Part shown: one piece after another, positions 1 through 7,175 of the stretch
Layout: every line of letters starts with the position of its first letter
Position numbering within the stretch: position 1 is the first letter of the stretch
Assembly (NCBI RefSeq): GCF_000745965.1
Contig: NZ_JQKI01000034.1
Span: 1-64,000, forward strand
Length of the DNA: 64,000 nt
Direction of reading: 5' to 3'
From: Edaphobacter aggregans DSM 19364
GTDB taxonomy: Bacteria > Acidobacteriota > Terriglobia > Terriglobales > Acidobacteriaceae
The notes under the pieces: model-generated
What the model was told of the DNA's origin: nothing
The model's database searches: none
What the model saw: only the letters and a program-made list of their open reading frames with translations
Made by a program: the position numbers and the translations under genes

Positions 1-420
1 CTTCGCGGACCGGCCTTCCTCGACAAACGAAGGCGTGTTGGAGATCTCCCGGTTCTCGTGCATGTTGTTTTGTCAGCGTGCCCGGGTTCTCCGACTACGC
101 AGGACCGGACAGCCACTCGCGTATAACGTGGCTGCCGTATTGCCTTCCCCCTACACACCATGGAGTCAGCATCCTGATCAACCGACTTTTCGAAGCTCAA
201 TAGCCGGGCCCACTGGTCCCTCTGTCTACGCTTCAACCGACACCTCGCGATGCCGCCTGCAAGACTCGAGGCCAGGATGGATTCGCTACTTCCTTTCCTG
301 TAGGGGACTTTCACCCCCTACAACATGCCGGTTTATCCCGGCGCTCGGTGGTTGGTCGGTAACTCGGACGTTGGACCAGTGACGAGCTGCGTCCGAGCAT
401 AAAGTTTCGTAACGTCTCAC
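1..420 (-). ncRNA. 5' part of a probable group II intron RNA (runs off the window start)
   Basis: Read on the minus strand, this stretch contains the string GGGGGTGAAAGTCCCC (around 299-317), typical of domain I of bacterial group II introns, embedded in GC-rich hairpin-forming sequence with no credible protein frame. The first bases on the minus strand, GTGAGACG from position 420, resemble the GUGYG-type 5' end of such introns. The maturase expected downstream would lie left of position 1, outside the window. I infer a group II intron from these motifs; no fold was computed. The small plus-strand frame at 35-382 is a shadow. Alternative: another structured RNA or a degenerate remnant. Confidence 0.5.
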
Positions 421-465
421 TCCCTCCCGCAACAATCGCTCCTCCAGTTCACGAAATCGCCTCAC
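421..465 (-). pseudogene. Start of a gene coupled to padR, cut after ~15 codons by the putative intron
   Basis: A GTG at 463-465 overlaps the 3' end of the padR gene and opens a frame rich in Arg, Glu and Leu (reading RRFRELEERLLREG). This is a typical N-terminus for a permease encoded behind padR in Acidobacteria, though that assignment is inference. The frame then enters the intron-like sequence at ~420 and ends at a stop within it. The rest of the gene, if retained, would lie beyond the intron and outside the window. Confidence 0.35.
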
Positions 466-802
466 AATCGCGCCCTCCCGTCAGCATCGTCTCGATCGCA
501 CCCGCCACTCTCCTCCACGCACCCAACATCTCCTCCAGCCGCCGCCTCCCCGCCGGTGTCAGCGAGTAGTACACCCTGCTCCGCCCGTTCACCGTCCTCC
601 GCTTCGACCGCACCGCACCCTCCTGCTCCAGTCCATGCAGCAGCGGGTACACCACACCCTCCCCCGCCGTAATCACCTCGCCCGTCCCCCGCCGGATCGC
701 TTGAACGATCTCGTAGCCGTACCTCTCCTCGTCCTCCAGCAGACGCAGAACCAGCAACTCAGGAACGCCATTCAGAAAGTTCGGATTGCTCTCACGCGCC
801 AT
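449..802 (-). CDS. PadR-family transcriptional regulator
   Basis: A 117-residue protein with the PadR winged-helix fold. The N-terminus reads LNGVPELLVLRLLEDEERYGYEI, followed by the wing region with VVYPLLHGLEQEGAV and a YYSLTPAGRRRLEEM helix. PadR proteins are small dimeric repressors, often of an adjacent membrane or transport gene. The length is normal for the short PadR-s1 subgroup. The downstream gene overlaps its stop codon and appears to be interrupted by a group II intron. The ligand and target are unknown. Confidence 0.88.
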   Translation of the reverse strand: MARESNPNFLNGVPELLVLRLLEDEERYGYEIVQAIRRGTGEVITAGEGVVYPLLHGLEQEGAVRSKRRTVNGRSRVYYSLTPAGRRRLEEMLGAWRRVAGAIETMLTGGRDCEAIS

Positions 803-940
803 TGGCAGAAGACTATACCTCGCAGTTCAAGGCATAGCAACCCTGTCAAGCCCGAAAATCGCATAACTCGAACAAAACAATAACGATATACAGTGCCGAT
901 TCATCCCATTCAACTCGCTACAATAGAGTTAGAAGGTAAG

Positions 941-973
941 AAAAGCCCCGGCGGAAAATCGGGGCTTTCTCTT
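941..973 (-). terminator. Rho-independent terminator behind the anti-sigma gene
   Basis: AAAGCCCC and GGGGCTTT form a stem around a short loop. On the minus strand it is followed by TTTTCTT. It lies about 120 bp after the end of the sigma/anti-sigma operon read on the minus strand, so it most likely ends that transcript. The plus strand is also followed by a weak T-rich tract. Confidence 0.7.
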
Positions 974-1091
974 TAAGTCCTTATAATTCAATATTTTGAT
1001 ACTTAAGCCCAATCAATCCAATATTTTACGCACGAAACACCCAACTAAGTTACGTAAATAGAAGATTTTAGCGAAAACAGGGGGGAGGGGG

Positions 1092-1790
1092 TCACCCCTG
1101 CACGGAGATCCCCGAGAAGGTCATCACCACCCGCCCGCGTACCGGAGCGCCAAAGACCCTCGCCGGTTCGAAGACGCTCAGCAGCAGCTGATCGACCACC
1201 TGGCTCCGCACCGTCGCGTCCTCAGGGCCTGAGACGATGTTGTAGTCGTAGACCTGCCCGCGGTCGTTCACCATCGCCTCAACGATGATCGCCGAATCAT
1301 GGTTCGTCACGATCGGTCGCGGCATCACCGCCGAGTAAAGATAGTGCGGCGAGGTCATCGCGCCGAGCGGCTCATCGTTCGCCATCACCGGCTGCGGAGC
1401 GGCAAACAGTCCCAGCGCAACCATGATGCTTCCCACCAGCGCGACCGAGCACGCCGCGCCGGCAGAGACCTGCACCGCCAGCGGACGAATCGTGTTCTCC
1501 CACTTCAGCGCCAGCCTGTCGCGCCAGCTCGACTCCTTCGCGGCCACCTCGTGCGAGATCGCAATGCGCAACCGCATCGCAAGATCCGCCGGAGCCTTCG
1601 CCGGCCCCAGCAGCGCAAGCGAGCGCTGCATCTCACGCAGCCCATCGAACCTCTCGCGGCACTCCGCGCAGCTCTCCAGATGCCCCGCGATCGACTGCAT
1701 CTGCCGGCCGCTGACCGCGCCATCGAGATACGCCGAGAACGAGGACTGCACCTTGCTGCACTGCACCTTGCCGTACTGAAGGGAGATCAT
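1092..1790 (-). CDS. Anti-sigma factor with zinc-finger and TonB-C-like domain
   Basis: A 232-residue protein. The N-terminal third has a zf-HC2 anti-sigma motif (HLESCAECRERF, about residues 37-48). One membrane segment follows (about residues 112-133). The periplasmic C-terminus resembles a TonB C-terminal/energy-transducer fold (AIIVEAMVNDRGQVYDYNIVS). Proteins of this design bind an ECF sigma factor in the cytoplasm and release it on an envelope signal. The start codon overlaps the stop of the upstream sigma gene (ATGA), so the two are translationally coupled. The signal is unknown. Confidence 0.8.
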   Translation of the reverse strand: MISLQYGKVQCSKVQSSFSAYLDGAVSGRQMQSIAGHLESCAECRERFDGLREMQRSLALLGPAKAPADLAMRLRIAISHEVAAKESSWRDRLALKWENTIRPLAVQVSAGAACSVALVGSIMVALGLFAAPQPVMANDEPLGAMTSPHYLYSAVMPRPIVTNHDSAIIVEAMVNDRGQVYDYNIVSGPEDATVRSQVVDQLLLSVFEPARVFGAPVRGRVVMTFSGISVQG

Positions 1791-2497
1791 CGCGTCACCG
1801 TCTCCGGGTAATGCCCGGACTCAAGTTTGGATGGAGCACTGGCCGTCGAGGAAGCAGAATCCTTTTCCGCAGCAACAAGAAGCGCACGTAGCGCCGAACG
1901 CCCGCGCGTGAGCCGCGACTTTACCGTGCCGATGTTCACGTTTAGAATCTCGGCGATCTCTTCATACGAGAAGCCTTCGATCTCGCGCAATACAACGACC
2001 GTACGAAAGGCCTCAGGAAGCTCGCGCAGCGCCGTCTCCACCCGCTCGCGAACCTCCGCCTGCGCAGCGCAATCGAACGGAGAGTCACGCCGATCGGGCA
2101 GCGTAGCCGCCAGCGGAACCCCATCGTCGTCCGACTCCGCCGACTCGCCCGACGAATCGATCGTCAGCTCCTGCCTCTTGTGCCGCGACCACCACCGACG
2201 CTGGTTCGAGGCCTCGTGCAGCGCAATCCGGTAAAGCCACGTCCGCAGGCTCGATTCGCCATGAAAGCCGCGAATGCTGCGAAAGACCTTGATGAAGACT
2301 TCCTGGGTAACGTCGGGAGCATCGGCAGGATCGGTCAGGCTGCGCGCGATCAGTGAGTACAACGGCTGATGGTACTGAGCAATAAGGATGCCAAAGGCCT
2401 CCTCGTTGCCGGCCTGAAGCGCGCAGACGAGCGCTGCCTCTTCGGTAGTGATGCCTATCGCGCTGGCAAGATTTCCCACGAACGTGCCCGCCTGCAT
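1787..2497 (-). CDS. ECF-family RNA polymerase sigma factor (RpoE-like)
   Basis: A 236-residue sigma-70 family ECF protein. Region 2 contains YSLIARSLTDPADAPDVTQEVFIKVF, and region 4 contains FRTVVVLREIEGFSYEEIAEIL followed by NIGTVKSRLTRGR. It directs RNA polymerase to an envelope-stress or related regulon. It is encoded just ahead of, and overlapping, the zinc-finger anti-sigma gene that should hold it inactive. A Shine-Dalgarno-like AGAGGT precedes the chosen ATG. Confidence 0.92.
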   Translation of the reverse strand: MQAGTFVGNLASAIGITTEEAALVCALQAGNEEAFGILIAQYHQPLYSLIARSLTDPADAPDVTQEVFIKVFRSIRGFHGESSLRTWLYRIALHEASNQRRWWSRHKRQELTIDSSGESAESDDDGVPLAATLPDRRDSPFDCAAQAEVRERVETALRELPEAFRTVVVLREIEGFSYEEIAEILNVNIGTVKSRLTRGRSALRALLVAAEKDSASSTASAPSKLESGHYPETVTR

Positions 2498-2792
2498 ACC
2501 GGGTGACCTCTACACTACGACTTTTGTGGAACGCGTGGCAAATGGACCATCTCAGATGCACGAGCAAAACAACTGCGCCGCCGGCGGCCGAGTGCTCGCT
2601 CACTCTGAATACTTAGACACCAGCAAGTTGCACGATGTTCCCACAAGCTGGTACGAATCGCGCCCCCGAGAGTTCGCTTTCGCGGCGATTCGTGAGCCTT
2701 CGAGCGCGCTTCAACAAGCCTTAGGGCGCGCTCCATCGTTTGACGAATCGCGCCCGGTAGAAGAAAATAGACAGAGTCCTTCCTAGGAGAGT
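2498..2792. repeat. Non-coding gap with short repeats beside the tRNA
   Basis: No supported gene. The 13-mer ACGAATCGCGCCC occurs at 2653-2665 and 2743-2755, with its partial inverse (CGATTCGT) at 2686-2693. The segment lies between the sigma-factor promoter side and the tRNA. The repeats could be operator sites or scars; no function is shown. Confidence 0.3.
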
Positions 2793-2868
2793 GGGCCTGT
2801 GGCGCAGCTGGGAGCGCGCTTCCATGGCATGGAAGAGGTCATCGGTTCGATCCCGATCAGGTCCACCA
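2793..2868 (+). tRNA. tRNA-Ala (anticodon GGC)
   Basis: A 76-nt cloverleaf with a 7-bp acceptor stem (GGGCCTG/CAGGTCC with one G-U pair), an anticodon stem CTTCC/GGAAG around the loop ATGGCAT (anticodon GGC, alanine), and a T-arm with GGTTCGATCCC. CCA is encoded. A tyrosine integrase gene starts 71 bp beyond its 3' end and reads towards it. This is the classic arrangement of an integrative element inserted at a tRNA 3' end. Confidence 0.95.
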
Positions 2869-2939
2869 ATCATTCCAACAACTTAGACGATTTGGCGCTT
2901 TTTGAAAAAGGTCCAAAAAGGTCCAATAAGAGCTTGCTC

Positions 2940-4112
2940 TCATTTGGCCCCCACTTTGAACAGACCTGCGACCCGTGACTGCGCCTCCCGCTTGGCCGGA
3001 GTGACCGCCTGCGCGTAGACCTCAAGCGTCATCTTCACCGTCGCGTGCCGCAGCAGCTCCTGCACCACTTTGACATCCTCGCCGTTGCCCTTCAGCAAGG
3101 TGGTAAAGGTGCGCCGGAACGTATGCCAGCCGATGTGCTTCGCGATCTTCGCCCTTGCCGCAGCCGGACGAATGCTCCGCTTCAGCAGCGAGTCCGGACT
3201 ATAGGGCTGCTTCCCCTTCTTCCGCGTACTGGCGAAGACCCAGTCCTTTGGCTGGTTATAAGGAGCGGCGAGCTTCCACGACAGCAACTCCTCAGCGACC
3301 CAGGGGTCAAGCGGAACCGGCTTCCGCGAGATCTCCGTCTTGCATCGTCCTACCCTCTGGCGGTAGACCGCGCGCGTGACGGAAAGCTCCAGTTCCTCGA
3401 AGTCCACATCCAGCCACTTGAGTCCGATCAATTCGCTCCGGCGCAGGCCGGTGACCGTATCGAGCAGAGCCATAGCCCGGTCCCGATGCGAGAGCTGGTC
3501 GAACAAAGCCACCAGCTCATGCACTTCAAGAATGTCTGGAATCCGCATCCGCTTCCCGCTCTGCCGCACCATCGTGATCGGGTTCGTGCCCTGCGGCAGG
3601 AACTCGTGGCGGATGGCGTGATTGAACAGGACGCTCATGATGGAACGGATCTTCGCTTTACTTCCCCTGGCCAGCTTTAGCTGCCGCAGCCACTTCTCAA
3701 CGGCAACGGCGCGCACCTCTTGCAGCTTCTTCTCTCCCCATTTCGGAACCACATGGAAGTCGAGGATGTCGGTATAGGTCGAACGGGTCGAATAAGCCCT
3801 GCCCTCCTCCTCGTTTTCATCCTCAATAGGGCCAAGTTCAAGCTCCTTGAAGTGTTTTACGAGAGCGGCGACCGAAACCGGCTGCTGGGAGGTCCCGGTC
3901 TGCTCTGTATTAATAGTCAAACGTAAAGCCTCAGCAGCGATCAACGCCTTGGTCTCGGTTGGGTACTCGTCCACCGTTCCGACAACCTTGTTGCGCCGAA
4001 CCCGTTTTCCGCTGTCGTCAGTCTCCCGCCAACGGAAAATCCAGCAATCCGGGCCTTCCTTACGCTTTACGCGATCCAGTGTTCCTTGTTGATATCGTGT
4101 CCGTCGAAACAT
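2940..4112 (-). CDS. int: Tyrosine recombinase (integrase) of the integrative element
   Basis: About 390 residues. It has an N-terminal arm-binding/SAM-like region and a catalytic domain with the first Arg in TGLRRSELIGLKW, the box HTFRRTF (His and Arg), HATVKMT, and the nucleophile Tyr in LEVYAQA. All catalytic positions that I can place are present, so it should be active. I chose the ATG at 4112 rather than 4160 because GGGAGA sits 5-6 bp upstream of it and the protein then begins MFRRTRYQQG, a common integrase N-terminus. The gene reads towards the tRNA-Ala, supporting attachment there. Confidence 0.93.
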   Translation of the reverse strand: MFRRTRYQQGTLDRVKRKEGPDCWIFRWRETDDSGKRVRRNKVVGTVDEYPTETKALIAAEALRLTINTEQTGTSQQPVSVAALVKHFKELELGPIEDENEEEGRAYSTRSTYTDILDFHVVPKWGEKKLQEVRAVAVEKWLRQLKLARGSKAKIRSIMSVLFNHAIRHEFLPQGTNPITMVRQSGKRMRIPDILEVHELVALFDQLSHRDRAMALLDTVTGLRRSELIGLKWLDVDFEELELSVTRAVYRQRVGRCKTEISRKPVPLDPWVAEELLSWKLAAPYNQPKDWVFASTRKKGKQPYSPDSLLKRSIRPAAARAKIAKHIGWHTFRRTFTTLLKGNGEDVKVVQELLRHATVKMTLEVYAQAVTPAKREAQSRVAGLFKVGAK

Positions 4113-4184
4113 AAATTTCTCCCGTTTCGATGGCACAGACCACTGCTTCGATGGTGCCATAATTCAGCGGTCTCGGGCCTCGAA

Positions 4185-4394
4185 TTACTGCATTAAATTG
4201 CGGATGTACGCCTCCAGGCCGGAGGCGCGAAAACGCCATACCTTCCCGAATTTCAGGCCGGGAATCTCCCCTCGCCGCGCTCTCCGCTTCACCGTCTCCG
4301 GATGCACATGCATCAGTTCCGCAGCCTGCTGGCTGTCCAGTAAAGGCTCGAAGATATCGGCCACCTTGATCTGATCGTCTTCTTGTTTCTGCAT
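4185..4394 (-). CDS. Excisionase-type helix-turn-helix protein
   Basis: A 69-residue protein matching the HTH_17/MerR-like excisionase family. LLDSQQAAELMHVHPETVKRRARRGEIPGLKFGKVWRF has the helix-turn-helix plus the short beta wing, and FRASGLEAYI closes the domain. Such proteins direct integrase towards excision or regulate the element. It lies just upstream of int on the same strand, with a gap of about 70 bp, so co-transcription is likely. Confidence 0.85.
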   Translation of the reverse strand: MQKQEDDQIKVADIFEPLLDSQQAAELMHVHPETVKRRARRGEIPGLKFGKVWRFRASGLEAYIRNLMQ

Positions 4395-4490
4395 CCCCGT
4401 CTCCTGTCAGCACGTTTTCCCGGATTGCGCGGGATTGGGAAGTGCGATCAATCGCACTCCGTAGCGCCCATAGCCAGACGATAGGTCGAA

Positions 4491-4547
4491 ATTGTGGCGG
4501 CGATTATTACCTTTCGCGACGCACTATTCCATCTGAGGCAATAATCC
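4491..4547 (-). promoter_or_regulatory. 57-bp dyad element, copy 1 (inverted relative to copy 2)
   Basis: This sequence matches the reverse complement of 6336-6392 at 52 of 57 positions by eye. Each copy is itself a spaced dyad with outer arms GATTATTaCC and GGcAATAATC. It ends 69 bp before the start codon at 4617, and copy 2 ends 70 bp before the start at 6463. The equal spacing and symmetry point to an operator or activator site shared by two operons of the element. The binding protein is not identified. Confidence 0.6.
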
Positions 4548-4616
4548 CAAGCCTCAGTCTCGCTCAGGTGTTTGACTTGAACCCTTGGAATGTATGCGTG
4601 ATGATCATCTCAACGG

Positions 4617-5060
4617 ATGAGCAACACGCCGACAATCCCGCCAGGCAGCACACCACCAGTTCCGCCCTACTGGAGCAACGAGGACGACTGGATTGTGCTG
4701 ATCGAGTTCCTGCACAGGGACGACGAGGAAGACCGTGCGCGTGCAACAGAGGCTATCGGTCATATGCTCGCCTTTGCCCAGATGACCGATACTCGAATGC
4801 TGGCGTTGGTTGGCGACGCAGAAGCGGACGCCTACGAACTGCTGTTCTCGTTTTCCTCTCCCGCAAACAAAACCGAGTTTCTGCGTCTGCTCCATTCAAA
4901 CGATGCGACAGACTGCGAAGACGACGAGATACTCATTCCACCTCAGGCAGAGATTGAAGCAGCACAACCCATCGGGCGGGTGTTGCCCGAGGACGTCATG
5001 CGGCAGGTCACTGTCATCGCAACCATGCTGTTTGGCGGCGAGTCGGACACCATCCAGTAG
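4617..5060 (+). CDS. Hypothetical acidic protein of the element
   Basis: 147 residues, acidic, with a proline-rich N-terminus (IPPGSTPPVPPYW) and no signal peptide or membrane segment. I do not recognise a family. It is the first gene after the integration module and lies ~70 bp downstream of dyad copy 1, matching the placement of the VirB2 gene behind copy 2. This supports the chosen ATG, although no strong Shine-Dalgarno is visible. Cytoplasmic location is inferred. Confidence 0.55.
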   Translation: MSNTPTIPPGSTPPVPPYWSNEDDWIVLIEFLHRDDEEDRARATEAIGHMLAFAQMTDTRMLALVGDAEADAYELLFSFSSPANKTEFLRLLHSNDATDCEDDEILIPPQAEIEAAQPIGRVLPEDVMRQVTVIATMLFGGESDTIQ

Positions 5061-5415
5061 TTTGTCCAGTTTCATATCGATTACAGCCTTAAACGATCCC
5101 CCAGGCGTTCTTTTGTCGCACAGCTTCCGCGTTTGCCGACGCCTTCTCCCTAATCTCTCTCCCATGTCTCTTCCATCGCCCGGACACTGCTTCGGGTCTT
5201 TACCGCCGCCCTGCGGCCGGCGCGTGTTCTGCTTCGGCTTGTCAGCCGCCCTTGCGGGTTTCGGCCTTCAGAAAATCTTTGCGCCACGAACGCTGAAAAT
5301 TTCCCGAACCTTCCGAAAATGCACCCGCTTGTCTTGGGAGACGGGACCCTTGCATCGCTCCGCGTGGTGTGTCCCGAGCGCCTTCAGAGGCAAGGGACCA
5401 AAGGAGATTTCAGAG
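5061..5415 (+). promoter_or_regulatory. Long leader (copy A) upstream of the DNA methyltransferase
   Basis: There is no credible protein frame of its own, although an open frame runs through it. From about 5225 to 5390 it aligns with the leader upstream of ssb (17136-17305). Shared blocks include GTTCTGCTTCG, GGGTTTCGGC, AAAATCTTTG, CGAACCTTCCGAAAA and GTGTCCCGAG. Both copies end in a hairpin with a GGGAC/GTCCC-type stem shortly before the Shine-Dalgarno. I infer a structured 5' untranslated region controlling element genes; the ligand or protein is unknown. Confidence 0.5.
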
Positions 5416-6138
5416 ATGGCAACCACGACCGTAACGACCGCACAGCAGAGCAACTTCACCAACCAGATCCTTCATGGCGACTGCATCGAAGTGATGCGTC
5501 AAATGCCTGCGAACAGCGTAGATTTCATCCTTACCGATCCGCCCTATCTCGTGAACTATCGCGACCGCAGTGGACGCACGATTCAGAACGATGTCGATGC
5601 GAGTTGGCTCAAACCAGCGATGTCTGAAGCGTATCGCGTATTGAAGCAGGACCGCGTTGCTGTCATGTTCTACGGATGGACGAAGATCGATGCGTTCTTC
5701 GAAGCATGGCGTAGCGCGGGTTTTCAACCTGTCGGACACATCGTCTTTCGCAAGAGCTACAGCTCGAAGAGCAGGTTCCTCCGCTATCAGCACGAGCAGG
5801 CATTTCTACTGGCGAAAGGCCGGCCGCCGCCGCCGAAGCAGCCGCTCGGTGATGTGATGGAGATGACCTATAGCGGCAACAAGCTTCATCCCACACAGAA
5901 GCCCGTACCAGCACTGGCACAACTGATCCGCAGCTTCTCTCTTCCAGGAGAGAGCGTGCTCGATCCCTTCGCAGGAAGTGGAAGCACCTGCGCAGCAGCG
6001 CTGCTTACGGGCCGTAAGTACATTGGCATGGAGATGGACGATACGTACTTCCAGCATGCCACTGAACGCTTACAGAGAGTCCACCAGAGGATCGCCGCAA
6101 AGCGGTCCTCTGGTAGTGGCATTCCCACGCGAGTGTGA
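5416..6138 (+). CDS. DNA adenine/cytosine-N4 methyltransferase (beta class)
   Basis: 240 residues. DPPY (motif IV, about residues 41-44) precedes the S-adenosylmethionine motif DPFAGSGST (about residues 183-191), the order of beta-class N6A/N4C methyltransferases. NKLHPTQKP, typical of motif X, lies between. The open frame extends far upstream, but the ATG at 5416 has AAAGGAG at the right distance, and everything upstream is leader sequence. No restriction enzyme is next to it, so it is probably a solitary enzyme that protects the mobile element from host restriction or marks its DNA. Confidence 0.9.
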   Translation: MATTTVTTAQQSNFTNQILHGDCIEVMRQMPANSVDFILTDPPYLVNYRDRSGRTIQNDVDASWLKPAMSEAYRVLKQDRVAVMFYGWTKIDAFFEAWRSAGFQPVGHIVFRKSYSSKSRFLRYQHEQAFLLAKGRPPPPKQPLGDVMEMTYSGNKLHPTQKPVPALAQLIRSFSLPGESVLDPFAGSGSTCAAALLTGRKYIGMEMDDTYFQHATERLQRVHQRIAAKRSSGSGIPTRV

Positions 6139-6335
6139 TGTTGCTCGCGTGCCCGCCGCGCCTCAAGGCGCACATTCTTCTTCAGTCATCATGCTGCAGC
6201 CTTGACCCGCAGCGTGCCCGCGAATTCTCTGCCAATCATGGTGGGAATGCCATGCTCTGCGCCTGCGCGGCGCAATGCATACATGAGCTCATCCCCATCG
6301 TGCGTGTGCCACATTGGCCACAATTCTGTGTCTCT

Positions 6336-6392
6336 GGATTATTGCCCTAGATGGAATAATGCGTCGCAAAAGGTAATAATCGCCGCCCCAAT
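6336..6392 (+). promoter_or_regulatory. 57-bp dyad element, copy 2
   Basis: This is the inverted partner of 4491-4547, with five mismatches by eye. It is placed 70 bp upstream of the first type IV secretion gene. The remainder of the 6139-6462 gap holds no gene that I can support. The near-identity despite the lack of coding constraint suggests selection, most likely as a binding site that co-regulates the first cargo operon and the conjugation operon. Confidence 0.6.
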
Positions 6393-6462
6393 TCTCGCCT
6401 AACTTCGCTCCAGACGTTTCAACGGAGAGTCTCCACTCGCCGGAAAAACGAAAGGAGCAGCA

Positions 6463-6789
6463 ATGCACATCACCCTTCCCGTCGAACGGCCTCACTTCCG
6501 GCGATTGCGCGCGCAGTCCCGGAGATGGGCAATTCCTTCACTAGTGTTTCTCGCGGCACTGCCGGTCTATGCACAGACCGGCGGGAGTCCATGGGAGAAC
6601 GCAGTAAACGCCCTCAAAACTTCGTTCACCGGTCCGATCGCTCAAGGGCTGTCGCTCGTGGCCATCGTCGTCGGCGGTCTGATGTTCGCCTACGGCGAGG
6701 GCCAGTCGAAGAAGATGCTTGCCGGCATCGTCTTCGGCATCGGGATGGCCATCGGTGCTGTGAACTTCATGGCCTGGCTCTTTCCGTAG
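6463..6789 (+). CDS. VirB2/TrbC-type conjugative pilin
   Basis: 108 residues with an N-terminal signal-like hydrophobic segment (IPSLVFLAALPVYAQ) and an Ala-x-Ala-like processing site near YAQTG. Two further membrane segments follow (IAQGLSLVAIVVGGLMFAYG and MLAGIVFGIGMAIGAVNFMAWLF). This is the layout of VirB2/TrbC prepilins, the major subunit of the conjugative pilus. It opens the type IV secretion operon, and AAAGGAG precedes the ATG. Confidence 0.85.
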   Translation: MHITLPVERPHFRRLRAQSRRWAIPSLVFLAALPVYAQTGGSPWENAVNALKTSFTGPIAQGLSLVAIVVGGLMFAYGEGQSKKMLAGIVFGIGMAIGAVNFMAWLFP

Positions 6790-6851
6790 CAGTGTTTTGA
6801 CGGCAGGCCCAATCACAACCCAACAATCGATAGGCAGAAAGGAGGCAACAC

Positions 6852-7175
6852 ATGGCAGAGGGCGGTTCACAACGCGACCTACGCAAAAACAAAGTCTTCA
6901 AAGCGATGAACCGCCCGCTGACCGTGTTGGGTGCAGAGCGGCGATTGTTCTTCGTTGCGCTGATTACAGGAGGCGCCATCTTCTCCATGCTGCACTCGCT
7001 GCTCGGAGGCATTGGTCTCTTCATCGTGGGCGTGATCATCGCCCGCATCGTGACCAAGCACGATGTCGAGATCCTCCGCATTCTCTTCAATTCCACCAAA
7101 TTTCGCAGGCGGTACGACCCCATGAAGTGGGAACCAACGGAGATCACCGTTAGGAGACACCATGTTCAGGATTAG
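6852..7175 (+). CDS. VirB3/TrbD-type inner-membrane protein
   Basis: 107 residues. NKVFKAMNRPLTVLGAERRLFF followed by a hydrophobic hairpin and a basic C-terminus is the VirB3/TrbD signature. The protein works with VirB4 at the inner-membrane base of the secretion channel. A strong AAAGGAGG lies before the ATG. Its 3' end overlaps the VirB4 start by 14 bp. Confidence 0.88.
   Translation: MAEGGSQRDLRKNKVFKAMNRPLTVLGAERRLFFVALITGGAIFSMLHSLLGGIGLFIVGVIIARIVTKHDVEILRILFNSTKFRRRYDPMKWEPTEITVRRHHVQD

Noticed and set aside
35..382. Plus-strand frame of 115 codons
   Set aside because: Lies in the intron-like RNA; no start signal and no protein family.
4810..5415. N-terminal extension of the beta-class methyltransferase
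   Set aside because: Overlaps the upstream gene and the repeated leader; the ATG at 5416 has a good Shine-Dalgarno and the family's normal N-terminus.
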